A stretch of 36,751 nucleotides of DNA, taken from assembly GCA_031256055.1 (NCBI GenBank), contig JAIRRI010000174.1, forward strand, positions 1 to 36,751. Reading direction: 5' to 3'. Every line of letters starts with the position of its first letter. Within the stretch, counting starts at the first letter, position 1. The notes beneath the pieces were generated by a model. That model worked only from the letters and a program-made list of their open reading frames with translations. It made no database searches and was not told where the DNA came from. Below are positions 16,786 to 24,884 of the stretch, piece by piece. The position numbers were made by a program, and so were the translations under genes. The DNA comes from Bacteroidales bacterium (GTDB lineage Bacteria > Bacteroidota > Bacteroidia > Bacteroidales > P3).

Positions 16786-16945
16786 AGAGTGTAATCGTTT
16801 GTAGTAATACCCCAACTTCTTTTTGTAGTAGCTGTAATTTTAGATCTACTTCGGTTTGAGTATAGGTTCTATTGATAACCTGTTGTTGCTGTGCACTTGC
16901 GTTAAGACTTAACAGCAAGAATAGGAAAAAAACAAATGGTTTCAT
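16736..16945 (-). CDS. Small exported protein (69 aa), overlapping yjbQ
   Basis: The frame starts at ATG 16945-16943 with a clear signal peptide ([19 protein letters not shown]), followed by a short helical, Gln/Leu-rich part ([21 protein letters not shown]). It ends 50 nt inside yjbQ in another frame. A TATTTTTG box lies 28 nt upstream, so this small gene appears to lead the yjbQ-EamA transcript. The last 20 residues ([17 protein letters not shown]) look random, which suggests a decayed or frameshifted longer gene, or that only the upstream part matters for translation coupling. I do not recognise it. Confidence 0.5.
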   Translation of the reverse strand: MKPFVFFLFLLLSLNASAQQQQVINRTYTQTEVDLKLQLLQKEVGVLLQTITLYEILPKRTNLQHHAPP

Positions 16946-16972
16946 AATAATTTGATTTCGTAAAATTTTTGC

Positions 16973-16980
16973 AAAAATAC
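16973..16980 (-). promoter_or_regulatory. -7 box (TATTTTTG) for the small exported protein/yjbQ/EamA transcript
   Basis: CAAAAATA on the plus strand is TATTTTTG on the minus strand, an acceptable TAnnTTTG match 28 nt upstream of the ATG at 16945. Confidence 0.5.
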
Positions 16981-17045
16981 AATTTTTTCATCAATATACC
17001 AAGTAAATAACAAAAATATATCATTCATAATGCTGCTCACAATTT

Positions 17046-18218
17046 TCATCCTTTAATCACCGCCAAAGGGCTAAGTTCCGTTTTGATTTTCACCAAATCA
17101 CTTTGCAACGCCATCACTTGCGAAATGTCTTTGTAGCACGACGAGGCTTCTTCCAAATCCGATTTATTTCGAATGGAATGAATGATACCGAGTTCGTCAA
17201 GTTTGCGTTTTTCTTCGTCCAAATCAAGGTTGCGAATGGCTGCTTTTCTGCCCATCACACGCCCTGCACCGTGCGAACAACTCATAAAACTTTCGGGATT
17301 GCCGAGCCCTTCAACAATATACGACTTCGTTCCCTGCGAACCGGGAACAATGCCGATTTCGCCCAATTTGGCTGATGTTGCACCTTTGCGATGAATGATA
17401 ACTTTAGTGTCGAAATGCTCTTCCCATGCCGCATAATTGTGAGCGATGTTGATGATTGGCTCGAAAACCACAGCACTCAAAACAGATGAAATAACTTGCT
17501 GAATTCGCTCCATCATCAACTTGCGATTTGCAAACGCAAACTCGGTGCAATACCGCATTTCTTTGTAATAAACGTGCGCCTCATCCGTTTCAAAAGGCAG
17601 AAACGCCAAATCCGCTTTGGCATCAACCGATGAATAGTAAATTTGATTGAGTTTTTTCGCTTTTTTATTGTAATATTCCGCCACTTGCAAACCGAAATTT
17701 CGACTGCCAGAATGCACCATAATCCACAAAAAACCATCGTCGGAACGTTGCAATTCGATAAAATGATTTCCGCCTCCGAGCGTGCCAAGTTGTTTCAATG
17801 CTGCGAGATATTGGCGTTTTACAACTACCAATTCGTCTATCTGAAACCCTTGCGGCATTAGCGATTCGTCTTGTCGTTGTTTTTGATGTTCGAATCCGAG
17901 CGGAACAAGTTCTCTGATTCCTGCCATAATTTGTGTGAGTTGTTCATGCCTTAAACCATCAACTTTGACATTGGTTTCTACAGCACACATTCCACAGCCA
18001 ATGTCCACGCCGACAGCGTTTGGAATAATCACATTATCCGTTGTTAACACGCCACCAATGGGCATCCCATAACCTACATGCGTATCGGGCATTAAGCAAA
18101 TATGGCTAAACGCAAACGGCAGGTTGGCGAGATTTGTGGCTTGTTTCAACGCGTCTTCTTCGATATCGTCGAGCCACATTTTGATGGGGATTTTTTCGGT
18201 GGAGATTATTTTTTGCAT
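17046..18218 (-). CDS. rtcB: RNA-splicing ligase RtcB
   Basis: A 390-residue cytoplasmic GTP- and Mn2+-dependent ligase that joins 2',3'-cyclic phosphate (or 3'-phosphate) to 5'-OH RNA ends in RNA repair. Landmarks are CLMPDTHVGYGMPIGGV (residues 41-57), VGVDIGCGM with the metal-binding D72 and C75, GGGNHFIEL (148-156), VHSGSRNFG (168-176), HNYAAWEEH (260-268), GSQGTKSYIVEG (293-304), and SCSHGAGR with H316 as the expected guanylylated histidine. All key residues are present. The length fits the shorter RtcB branch. No archease or RtcA gene is next to it. It is transcribed alone, back to back with an EamA transporter gene. Confidence 0.96.
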   Translation of the reverse strand: MQKIISTEKIPIKMWLDDIEEDALKQATNLANLPFAFSHICLMPDTHVGYGMPIGGVLTTDNVIIPNAVGVDIGCGMCAVETNVKVDGLRHEQLTQIMAGIRELVPLGFEHQKQRQDESLMPQGFQIDELVVVKRQYLAALKQLGTLGGGNHFIELQRSDDGFLWIMVHSGSRNFGLQVAEYYNKKAKKLNQIYYSSVDAKADLAFLPFETDEAHVYYKEMRYCTEFAFANRKLMMERIQQVISSVLSAVVFEPIINIAHNYAAWEEHFDTKVIIHRKGATSAKLGEIGIVPGSQGTKSYIVEGLGNPESFMSCSHGAGRVMGRKAAIRNLDLDEEKRKLDELGIIHSIRNKSDLEEASSCYKDISQVMALQSDLVKIKTELSPLAVIKG

Positions 18219-18241
18219 GGTATTTTTATTTTAATTTTTTG

Positions 18242-18249
18242 CAAAGTTA
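18242..18249 (-). promoter_or_regulatory. -7 box (TAACTTTG) for rtcB
   Basis: CAAAGTTA on the plus strand reads TAACTTTG on the minus strand, 23 nt upstream of the rtcB ATG. Confidence 0.65.
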
Positions 18250-18280
18250 CGAAAATAATTTTCAATTCTCTATTTTTTCG

Positions 18281-18288
18281 TATCTTTG
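18281..18288 (+). promoter_or_regulatory. -7 box (TATCTTTG) for the EamA gene at 18297
   Basis: TATCTTTG lies 8 nt before the ATG at 18297, so the transcript would be nearly leaderless. That rules out the longer upstream reading frame as the real start. Confidence 0.7.
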
Positions 18289-18296
18289 CACCTTTT

Positions 18297-19181
18297 ATGC
18301 TTAAAAATAAATCTGCACATATCGCTATTTTGACTGCCAACGTTGTTTTTGGCGTGAATTACGTGTTTTCAAAAATGTTGGTGCCCGAGTATATGTCGCC
18401 AATGGCAACAACTGTGACGCGTGTAGTGTTTGCAGTGCTTGCGTTCTGGACGATAGCGATGATCGGGAATTATCAAAAGGTAGAAAAACGCGATTTGCTG
18501 AAACTCTTTATTTGCGGGCAGTTGGGGATTACCTTGAACATGTATTTATTCATCAAAGGTCTGACATTCACATCGCCGATGGACTCTTCGATTATCATGA
18601 CGCTTACGCCGTTGTTGGTCTTGATTATTTCGGCGATTGTGCTGAAAGAAACGATTACCAAAAATAAAATTTTCGGAATTATTTTAGGCGCGACCGGTGC
18701 GATTTTGTTAATTACATCAAGTGGAATAAGCAGCACATTTGGACCTAACCAATGGTTGGGCAATGTGATTAGTTTTGGAAGTTCGCTTGCGTATTCAATC
18801 TATTTGGTTCTCGCCAAACCTTTGATGGAGAAGTATAATCCGCTTACCGTGATGCGTTGGATTTTTACGTTTGCTGCGATGGTTTTGGTGCCGATTGGTT
18901 GTGCGGATTTGTTTCAAACGAATTGGTCGGCATTTGATTTTAAAGGCATCGGTTTATTGACCTACATGTTGATTGGCGCAACATTCATAACCTATTTGTG
19001 TATCGCTTATGGTTTGAAGAAAGTGCGTTCAACCACTGTCAGTATTTACAATTATTCGCAACCTGTGATTGCATCGTTTTTGGCGATAATGCTGGGTATT
19101 GACCGACTTTCGCCGGAAATCTTGTTTTGTGCAGGATTGGTGTTTTCGGGAGTGTATTTGGTGGTTCGGGGGAAAAAATAA
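18297..19181 (+). CDS. EamA/DMT-superfamily transporter
   Basis: A 294-residue inner-membrane protein with ten predicted helices. The start chosen is ATG 18297 (MLKNKSAHIAILTANVVFGVNYVFSK), just behind the promoter. The two EamA repeats are visible: the first with MDSSIIMTLTPLLVLIISAI and ILGATGAILLI, the second with YSIYLVLAKPLMEKYNPLTVMRW, TTVSIYNYSQPVIASFLAIM and FSGVYLVVRGKK. It is a paralogue at family level of the transporter at 15475-16365. The substrate is unknown. Confidence 0.92.
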   Translation: MLKNKSAHIAILTANVVFGVNYVFSKMLVPEYMSPMATTVTRVVFAVLAFWTIAMIGNYQKVEKRDLLKLFICGQLGITLNMYLFIKGLTFTSPMDSSIIMTLTPLLVLIISAIVLKETITKNKIFGIILGATGAILLITSSGISSTFGPNQWLGNVISFGSSLAYSIYLVLAKPLMEKYNPLTVMRWIFTFAAMVLVPIGCADLFQTNWSAFDFKGIGLLTYMLIGATFITYLCIAYGLKKVRSTTVSIYNYSQPVIASFLAIMLGIDRLSPEILFCAGLVFSGVYLVVRGKK

Positions 19182-19443
19182 GTGTCGGATGTTTTGATGT
19201 CGATCAAGAAGTCTGCTTGTAAGGTATAAGCGATTTTTTGTAACACTCTTATATTTAATTAATTAAAAACGTTATTTTTAAAAGGACGAGAAAAAGGACG
19301 AGAAACGCTCGTTACATCTGCTTAAAAATCAGAATATTAAGACATTTTGTCAGGTTTTGTAATTTTGTTAATAACTTTTTTTGAAATTCCCCAAACTTGT
19401 AATTTTTTACAAGTTTTAGGAATTCACATTGATTTTTCGCTAT

Positions 19444-19485
19444 TAAGTTAGAAAAAATCTAAATATTTTGATTTTTTCTAACTTA
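19444..19485. repeat. Left 16-bp inverted repeat at the ATPase promoter
   Basis: TAAGTTAGAAAAAATC (19444-19459) is matched exactly by its reverse complement GATTTTTTCTAACTTA (19470-19485). The right arm lies between the -33 TTTG (19467-19470) and the -7 TATCTTTG (19490-19497) of the ATPase gene, the position of an operator. Its first 18 nt with flank, GCTATTAAGTTAGAAAAA, recur exactly in the inverted repeat downstream of the gene. Confidence 0.8.
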
Positions 19486-19497
19486 TTCGTATCTTTG
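19467..19497 (+). promoter_or_regulatory. Promoter of the ATPase gene (TTTG / TATCTTTG, spacing 19)
   Basis: TTTG at 19467-19470 and TATCTTTG at 19490-19497. The ATG at 19514 follows 16 nt after the -7 box. The promoter is embedded in the inverted repeat 19444-19485. Confidence 0.75.
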
Positions 19498-19513
19498 CAA
19501 AAAATTTGGTATC

Positions 19514-20809
19514 ATGAAACGGAAAATTAGCACCTCTCTTGTGGAGTGGAAAAACAAGAAAAAACGAATGCCTTTGATTGTTAATGGTGCTCGTCAGGTT
19601 GGAAAAACCTATATTTTGGAACAATTCGGCAAAGAGCATTTCGAAAACGTGATCTATCTTAACATGGAGATTGAACGTACGTTTGGCGAATTTCTCGAAA
19701 CGGAATTGTCTCCAAAAAAAATCATTCAATTTCTTGAAACAGCCAAAGGAGAAGTTATTACTGCCAATAAAACATTGATATTTTTCGATGAAATTCAAGC
19801 TAGCGAAAGAGCTTTGATGTCGTTAAAATATTTTTGCGAACAAACACCCGAATATCACGTTGTCGCAGCAGGTTCATTGTTAGGCGTAGCGATTAATCGA
19901 CAAAGATATTCGTTTCCGGTTGGCAAAGTTGATCAAATGCATATGTTCCCTTTGGATTTTGAGGAATTTTTGTGGGCAATGAATCGTGAGAAATTGACAG
20001 AAGAAATTAGAACACATTATAACGAAAACAAACCAATGCCAGAAGCCTTACACAATGTAGCAATGGATTTGTATCGAACCTATTTTATTGTGGGTGGTAT
20101 GCCTGCAGCTATTGTAAATTTCATTGAAACGGATAGTTTTGTAAAAGTACAAACGATTCAAAATAATATTCTCAACGAATACATTGCCGATATGGCAAAA
20201 TATGCCGATTCAGCAACAAGTGTGAAAATTCGTGCGTGCTACCAGTCCATTCCTGCACAGTTAGCCAAAGAAAATGCAAAGTTTCAGTATAAAGTTGTTC
20301 AGCGAGGAGGCTCAGCAACTATTTTTGGAGAAGCTATTGAGTGGTTGGTTTATGCAGGAATTGTGCTTAAATGTCAGCGTTTGGAACACGGTTATATCCC
20401 GATAAATGCTTATGTTGATTTGCCGAACTTCAAATTGTATATGGGTGATATTGGTATTTTGACCTTACGTTCGGAAATGCCTTTGCAAACCATACTCTCG
20501 CCTATTGAAATTGACAATACATTTTTTGGTGCAATGACTGAGAATTATGTTGCACAAGCGTTTGCAACAAAAAATTATAATTTGTTATACTGGCAAAGCG
20601 ATGGTATTGCCGAAGTGGATTTTGTTCTTCAAATAGATGGGGCTGTTGTTCCGATTGAAGTCAAAAAAGGCAATCGAACACGATCGAGAAGTTTGAATGT
20701 TTTTGTTGAAAAATACAAATCGCCTTATGCCATTCGCATATCTAAAAAGAATTTTGGTTTCGAAAATAATATTAAATCTGTTCCGCTCTACGCAGTTTTT
20801 TGTATTTAA
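19514..20809 (+). CDS. AAA_14 ATPase with C-terminal DUF4143 domain
   Basis: A 431-residue cytoplasmic protein. The N-terminal P-loop domain has Walker A GARQVGKT (residues 25-32), Walker B TLIFFDEIQ with D92-E93, and the family motif VVAAGSLLGVA near residue 117. The DUF4143 part (about residues 200-430) ends in EVDFVLQ followed by VVPIEVKKGNR, the D...E-x-K pattern of a PD-(D/E)xK-like fold common to this family. Function is not established; these ATPases are abundant, mobile and often numerous in Bacteroidota and archaea. The gene is flanked by two near-identical inverted repeats and has no operon partner. Confidence 0.92.
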   Translation: MKRKISTSLVEWKNKKKRMPLIVNGARQVGKTYILEQFGKEHFENVIYLNMEIERTFGEFLETELSPKKIIQFLETAKGEVITANKTLIFFDEIQASERALMSLKYFCEQTPEYHVVAAGSLLGVAINRQRYSFPVGKVDQMHMFPLDFEEFLWAMNREKLTEEIRTHYNENKPMPEALHNVAMDLYRTYFIVGGMPAAIVNFIETDSFVKVQTIQNNILNEYIADMAKYADSATSVKIRACYQSIPAQLAKENAKFQYKVVQRGGSATIFGEAIEWLVYAGIVLKCQRLEHGYIPINAYVDLPNFKLYMGDIGILTLRSEMPLQTILSPIEIDNTFFGAMTENYVAQAFATKNYNLLYWQSDGIAEVDFVLQIDGAVVPIEVKKGNRTRSRSLNVFVEKYKSPYAIRISKKNFGFENNIKSVPLYAVFCI

Positions 20810-20837
20810 TTTTGAATGAAAACATTTTAAAACTATT

Positions 20838-20916
20838 GCCAAAATTAATACAACAATAATAGTTTTTGGCTATTAAGTTAGAAAAAGTCAAAAAAATCTG
20901 ACTTTTTCCGACTTAA
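20838..20916. repeat. Right inverted repeat downstream of the ATPase gene
   Basis: TTAAGTTAGAAAAAGTCA (20873-20890) pairs with TGACTTTTTCCGACTTAA (20899-20916), 18 bp with two mismatches. A smaller pair GCCAAAA (from 20838) / TTTTGGC (to 20870) lies in front. The sequence GCTATTAAGTTAGAAAAA is identical to the left repeat. It may terminate the ATPase transcript or mark the edge of a small mobile unit. Confidence 0.75.
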
Positions 20917-20959
20917 CGGTAATTTTGAATATTAGACCGAAAATATTGGCAGTTTTTTA

Positions 20960-21475
20960 TCATCTCAGTTTTGAAGCCTTTTTCAAACCTTTTACATATT
21001 GATTTTTTACACCGTTGTCTTGTTCGTTCTCGGCAATTACGACTAATGCTTCAAATAAATCGCTTTTGGCAAATTTTGGAATTTGAATAATTCTACCTAA
21101 CGAATAACCGCTACTCCATCTAACCACAGTACCGTTATTTTCAGCGTTTGTCAACAATTTCGGAATAATGTTTTTCAACTTTTCAGGAAATTTGTGAGCG
21201 ATATTTCCGATTACTCTTGCCGATTCTCGTTTTAGCGTATTATCCTCGCTATCGACATGACTTTCTGCGAATTTCAGCCAACTTTCATCAATAATTTCAG
21301 AATCTTTTTGTGAGATTTCTTCCATTGCTTCGAGAACAATTCCGGTTTGTTTGTCATTGAGTTTTGGCAGTTTTGAAATGGTCAATTCTCCGCTCGACAA
21401 AAGCGAAATAACGGCTTTCCGTTTTTCAATTGATTTCAGATTTTTGTCTGACAATAGGTCTATGATTTTTTCCAT
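20960..21475 (-). CDS. HEAT-repeat-like protein (171 aa)
   Basis: An all-helical soluble protein. The start chosen is ATG 21475-21473 (MEKIIDLLSDKNLKSIEKRK), which overlaps the zinc-ribbon gene by 16 nt; the longer frame would overlap more. Repeating helix pairs such as LKRESARVIGNIAHKFPEKLKNIIPKL and VVRWSSGYSLGRIIQI look like HEAT/ARM repeats (R-x-S/A-A-x-x-I/L-G), which bind proteins. It is the last gene of the 13-gene minus-strand run. The partner is unknown. Confidence 0.75.
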   Translation of the reverse strand: MEKIIDLLSDKNLKSIEKRKAVISLLSSGELTISKLPKLNDKQTGIVLEAMEEISQKDSEIIDESWLKFAESHVDSEDNTLKRESARVIGNIAHKFPEKLKNIIPKLLTNAENNGTVVRWSSGYSLGRIIQIPKFAKSDLFEALVVIAENEQDNGVKNQYVKGLKKASKLR

Positions 21476-21732
21476 CGTTCCAAATTTTTCAAAAAGATTT
21501 TTCTTGTGTATAACCATGCCATGAATCTGTTTGCATCTCCACTTGCAATCATTCCTTTTCGTGCATTTTCACAAAATTCTTCTAACGTGTCACCACCCAA
21601 AAATTCGCCATCCTTATAGCACCAATGGCAAAATTTCAAACTTTTTGTGCCGTCTTTTTCTGTTCCACCACCTTGTGGGTCTTTGCTCATCGGCATTCCG
21701 CAACTTTGACAAAATTTGCTTGTTTTACTCAT
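21460..21732 (-). CDS. Small zinc-ribbon protein (90 aa)
   Basis: The N-terminal half has four metal-ligand cysteines: CQSCGMPM (C8, C11) and FCHWCYKDGEF (C35, C38), a putative zinc-ribbon seen in widespread bacterial proteins of 80-150 aa annotated only as zinc-ribbon domain proteins. The C-terminal half is helical. The stop lies 16 nt inside the following HEAT-like gene, which suggests coupled translation. Role unknown. Confidence 0.85.
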   Translation of the reverse strand: MSKTSKFCQSCGMPMSKDPQGGGTEKDGTKSLKFCHWCYKDGEFLGGDTLEEFCENARKGMIASGDANRFMAWLYTRKIFLKNLERWKKS

Positions 21733-21756
21733 TTTTCTGTTTTTTTTGGTTATTAT

Positions 21757-22200
21757 TTATAATTCTTTTTTCAGATAAATCATATCAATAAGCTGTATTC
21801 CCTCTTCAAACATTGGGTAGTCATAATTATCAGTAAAAAAATTCTTGATAGAGTGCGATTTTTCAAACCCAAGACTTTCGTAAAACGACAATATCGACGG
21901 CACTTCGCCAGTTCCGACGAGCATTGTTTTATACTTGTTTCTGTAAAAATCAAAAACATATTTTAGCAATGATTTTGCATATCCTTTTCCTTGATATTTT
22001 TTGTAGGTTGCAATGTTTTTCAATTCGCAAGTTTCGCTGTCTATTGCCACAACAACGCAAACCGTTTTCAAATCGTCATCGTATAATGCAAACAGATCGC
22101 CACGTTCCAAATACTTGTCGATCATATTTTCTTGCTCGTCTGCTAATAGCAACAAATCAAGGTATTGTTTTTTGTTATGGGTAATCTTTTCTATTCTCAT
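21757..22200 (-). CDS. GNAT-family N-acetyltransferase
   Basis: A 147-residue protein with the GNAT acetyl-CoA-binding motif [21 protein letters not shown] (Q-G-K-G-Y-A at about residues 70-75), and motif [16 protein letters not shown]. It transfers an acetyl group from acetyl-CoA to an unknown amine. Its start codon begins one base after the stop of the upstream YdeI-like gene. It is a different subfamily from the GNAT at 24362-24877. Confidence 0.9.
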   Translation of the reverse strand: MRIEKITHNKKQYLDLLLLADEQENMIDKYLERGDLFALYDDDLKTVCVVVAIDSETCELKNIATYKKYQGKGYAKSLLKYVFDFYRNKYKTMLVGTGEVPSILSFYESLGFEKSHSIKNFFTDNYDYPMFEEGIQLIDMIYLKKEL

Positions 22201-22767
22201 TTAGTAGTATTTATCAATTCCACCAAACCCTGTTATCTTTTTATTTTCTTTTGTTTTACTTATGAAATTATTTAATCGTTTTTCAAATTCTTCAGAGCGT
22301 ATCCTCGCTACATCAATGTACGCAATACGGATTCGTTTATAGGTATCCGAAAATTGTTGATAGTTTTTCCATACCTCTTTATCTTTTTTCAGCCTATCAG
22401 TTATATCCTTTGGAAAAATGAAAGGTTTAGACAAAACATTCTTTATTTTATCCTCAAATTTAGGATGTATCATTTTGTTTTCCAACAGCCATTTCAATCT
22501 TTCTTTGTTGTCTTGCGAATAACCACTTTTGGGATTTCTCGGTGTGAAACGCTGAATTTTATGGTCCTTATCAAGTGCTTTTATGGTGCTGTCAATCCAA
22601 TCGAAACAAAGAGCTTCTTCAACGGCATCATTGTAGATAATACCTTTTTTGTCTGACGATTTATTGGGAAATGTAAACCAAATTTCATCAGTGGTTTCAA
22701 AGTTTTCCGTCAACCACTTTCGCCAATCTTTTCGATTCTCAAAATATTTTATTTTGTCAGTTCCCAT
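22201..22767 (-). CDS. YdeI/OmpD-associated family protein
   Basis: A 188-residue protein with the family layout: a start like KYFENRKDWRKWLTENFETTDEIWFTF, then EALCFDWIDSTIKALD and RFTPRNPKSGYSQDNKERLKWL, and a C-terminal OmdA-like helical part that includes IDVARIRSEEFEKRLNNFI. Members have been linked to resistance to cationic peptides in enteric bacteria, but the biochemical activity is not known. The start overlaps the end of the upstream TraB/Tiki-like gene by 11 nt. Confidence 0.85.
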   Translation of the reverse strand: MGTDKIKYFENRKDWRKWLTENFETTDEIWFTFPNKSSDKKGIIYNDAVEEALCFDWIDSTIKALDKDHKIQRFTPRNPKSGYSQDNKERLKWLLENKMIHPKFEDKIKNVLSKPFIFPKDITDRLKKDKEVWKNYQQFSDTYKRIRIAYIDVARIRSEEFEKRLNNFISKTKENKKITGFGGIDKYY

Positions 22768-23395
22768 AAAATGTCCAATCCAACTTTAAGTTTTCTTGTT
22801 TCTTATATTTTTCTATTTTTTCAATAATTGATTTTCGGTGTGCTGCACCACACATAAATATTGCTTTATTGAACATATTTTCCTTACTATAAGCATAAAT
22901 ATTGCGAAGCATTGAGTTTTCATAAGCATCAATATTTTCATTGAATTTTTGACATACTTCATTATTTCCTAAAATGTGATTTCCTAGTTCTCTTATTTCT
23001 TCATATAATTGAATACTTTTTTCACTATTAAGAAATTGAAAACCATATTCCGTTACTAATGAAATGCTAATGTCAATTAATTTTTGACAATTTGAATATT
23101 CACAAACTATATTAAGCCATTTGCTAAAATCGTCAGATAATTCTGTGTCAAGAACAGGAATCATACATTTAAAAGAATTAATCTGGTAATACTTTTGTAT
23201 TGCTTCCATTTCTAACTTTTTATTAAAAACTCCGTATGTAGAAAATAGAAAATGGTCATAATACGTATAATTAGATTCAAACGCTTCTAAAAAAATGACA
23301 TCAGGGCGTATTTCTTCAATAATTTTTAGCAATTCATCAGAATTACATTTTCCTATTTCTTTATGAGTTGTGCTAATTAAAGTAATGTTGCTCAT
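22757..23395 (-). CDS. TraB/Tiki-like (ChaN-EreA superfamily) protein, tentative
   Basis: A 212-residue soluble protein. The start chosen is ATG 23395-23393 (MSNITLISTTHKEIGKCN); the upstream TTG adds three codons. The order of conserved-looking elements is an N-terminal strand ending in T-H-x-E (TTHKE), then IRPDVIFLEAFES, and a late GAAHRKSIIEKI. This resembles TraB/PrgY/Tiki and EreA-like proteins, which carry an early H-x-E, a P-D-x-x-x-x-E and a late G-x-x-H as putative metal ligands. The match is by pattern only. Substrate unknown. Confidence 0.5.
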   Translation of the reverse strand: MSNITLISTTHKEIGKCNSDELLKIIEEIRPDVIFLEAFESNYTYYDHFLFSTYGVFNKKLEMEAIQKYYQINSFKCMIPVLDTELSDDFSKWLNIVCEYSNCQKLIDISISLVTEYGFQFLNSEKSIQLYEEIRELGNHILGNNEVCQKFNENIDAYENSMLRNIYAYSKENMFNKAIFMCGAAHRKSIIEKIEKYKKQENLKLDWTFYGN

Positions 23396-23414
23396 AACAT
23401 TCAATAATCTATTA

Positions 23415-23663
23415 TTATTTTACTTTGTCAACTGTTATAATTCTAAACGTATTCGAATTTACGGTTATTTTGATGTTGTGTTCGGTATTTGTGATATAGT
23501 AGTTTTTGCCGATTTTTTCAAAACAGTTTTCGTTGGTTTCTTGGATTACATCAAACATCAATTTTTCTATTTCATTTTTTGAAAATTTTGTATTGAGTTT
23601 TTTGTTTATTCTTTCGTAAACAAGCTCGGTATAACAGATGTTTTTTAGAATTTCGCTTTTCAT
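23415..23663 (-). CDS. DUF3781 family protein (82 aa)
   Basis: A small soluble protein, MKSEILKNICYTELVYERIN..., with the phrase YYITNTEHNIKITVNSNTFRIITVDK typical of DUF3781 as I remember it. The function of the family is unknown. Its ATG overlaps the stop of the upstream 59-residue gene by 4 nt (ATGA), so the two are translationally coupled. Confidence 0.75.
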   Translation of the reverse strand: MKSEILKNICYTELVYERINKKLNTKFSKNEIEKLMFDVIQETNENCFEKIGKNYYITNTEHNIKITVNSNTFRIITVDKVK

Positions 23664-23839
23664 TTCAAGTTGTATTTTTCTTTCAATACATTTTTTGTGT
23701 CCTCATCCAACGAGTTCATATACTTTTTCCAACCGGGGCAAAAGTTTATATGCCATCGCCAAAACCTACCAATCAGCGACTTTGGATTCTTGTCGTATTT
23801 TGCACGTATAGTGCATTTTTCGCAATTGTGTTGTTCCAT
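23660..23839 (-). CDS. Small cysteine-containing protein (59 aa)
   Basis: A short gene from ATG 23839-23837 to TGA 23662-23660. The product begins MEQHNCEKCTIRAKYDKNPK and continues SLIGRFWRWHINFCPGWKKY. The cysteines (C6-x2-C9 and C34) and the Trp/His/Pro-rich centre suggest a metal-binding mini-fold. I recall similar small proteins in Firmicutes and Bacteroidota without a named function. Overlap with the DUF3781 start and a 22-nt gap to the isochorismatase gene support it as real. Confidence 0.75.
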   Translation of the reverse strand: MEQHNCEKCTIRAKYDKNPKSLIGRFWRWHINFCPGWKKYMNSLDEDTKNVLKEKYNLK

Positions 23840-23861
23840 ATCCTAATCTTTTTTGAATAAA

Positions 23862-24347
23862 TTATAAGTCAGCTAAATTAATTATTTTACTACCTTGTTT
23901 TTCATAATATTTCAGCATTTCGGGAATTTGCTTTTTATCCCAACTCGTTATGCAGTCTGATAAAACTGTAACTTGGTAACTTCCCTTGCGTAAATTAAAT
24001 ACGGTTGATTTTACGCAAATCGAAGCGTCTGCACCGGTTATGTAAAATTCGCTTATTTCGTTTTTACTGATAAAATCTACGAACGCCTCGCTGGTCAAGG
24101 CATTTGTTTTGTATTTTGTAAAAACATTTTGTGATGCGATTTTCAAATCCGTTGCCAATTCAGACCCATGTGTATTGGGTTTAAGAGTTTTCGTGCCAGC
24201 TGATAAATTTTCATGTCTGATATAAACAACATGAATATCATTTTTTACTGCCCAATCTATTGACCGATTGATATTGTCAATGATTTCCTTGTAGTTCTTT
24301 GTGATATCGTTTTGAATATCTACTATTACTAACGCTTTCTTTTGCAT
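23862..24347 (-). CDS. Isochorismatase-family cysteine hydrolase
   Basis: A 161-residue hydrolase of the isochorismatase/nicotinamidase superfamily. The catalytic triad can be placed: D10 in LVIVDIQND, K78 in FTKYKTNAL, and C111 in GADASICVKST, followed by VTVLSDCITSW. The chain is at the short end of the family. The substrate (isochorismate, nicotinamide, N-carbamoyl or other amide) cannot be read. The neighbouring genes are unrelated small enzymes and give no pathway. Confidence 0.9.
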   Translation of the reverse strand: MQKKALVIVDIQNDITKNYKEIIDNINRSIDWAVKNDIHVVYIRHENLSAGTKTLKPNTHGSELATDLKIASQNVFTKYKTNALTSEAFVDFISKNEISEFYITGADASICVKSTVFNLRKGSYQVTVLSDCITSWDKKQIPEMLKYYEKQGSKIINLADL

Positions 24348-24361
24348 AATTACAATGTTTT

Positions 24362-24877
24362 TTAATCTTTCCTAAATAAACTGTAATAATACATATCAAC
24401 GACTTTTTCGTTTTTGATTGCTGCTTGTTTCAATATGGCTTCTCGCTCGAACCCTACTTTTTCCAAGACTTTGTGTGAAGCCGTATTGAAGTCAAAAGGC
24501 GTTGCATAAATTTTTCGAAGATATGGAAAATTAGTAAAAACATACGTCGCCATTTGTTTAATGGCTTCGGTCATAATGCCCTTGTTCCAATAGTTTTCGC
24601 CTAAATAATAGCCGATTTCTGCCGTAATCCGTTCCACATCGGTTCGCAACGTAATACCAATACTGCCGACAACTTTTCCGTCAACCTCAATCGCCAAAAT
24701 AGTCGCAGGTTTGGGTTGAGCCAAAACAAATTCTATAAATTCTTTCCCATCAGCTTCTGAATAAGGTTTTGGGAGACCATCTCGAAGATTGTCCCAAACG
24801 TTTGGATTATTTATGTTTTCCGCAAGCGAACTCGCATCGGATAACTCCCATTCTCGTAGTTTTATAGTATTGTTCAT
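24362..24877 (-). CDS. GNAT-family N-acetyltransferase, RimJ/RimL-like
   Basis: A 171-residue protein of the Acetyltransf_3 type that acts on protein N-termini or small amines. The start LREWELSDASSLAENINNPNVWDNL, the middle GSIGITLRTDVERITAEIGYYLGENYWNKGIMTEAIK (acetyl-CoA loop) and the late ATPFDFNTASHKVLEKVGFEREAIL are all typical. It lies 7 nt upstream of, and is cotranscribed with, its neighbours in the minus-strand run. Substrate unknown. Confidence 0.92.
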   Translation of the reverse strand: MNNTIKLREWELSDASSLAENINNPNVWDNLRDGLPKPYSEADGKEFIEFVLAQPKPATILAIEVDGKVVGSIGITLRTDVERITAEIGYYLGENYWNKGIMTEAIKQMATYVFTNFPYLRKIYATPFDFNTASHKVLEKVGFEREAILKQAAIKNEKVVDMYYYSLFRKD

Positions 24878-24884
24878 TCCTTAT

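Larger units (their letters stand above)
19182..19513. other. 332-nt non-coding gap with repeats and hairpins
   Basis: I see no gene here. It holds two copies of AAAAGGACGAG (19280-19290 and 19292-19302), an ACGAG/CTCGT hairpin (19298-19312), an AT-rich hairpin (AATTCC 19385-19390 with GGAATT 19419-19424, and AAACTTGT 19393-19400 with ACAAGTTT 19409-19416), then the operator-like inverted repeat and promoter of the ATPase gene. Confidence 0.6.
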
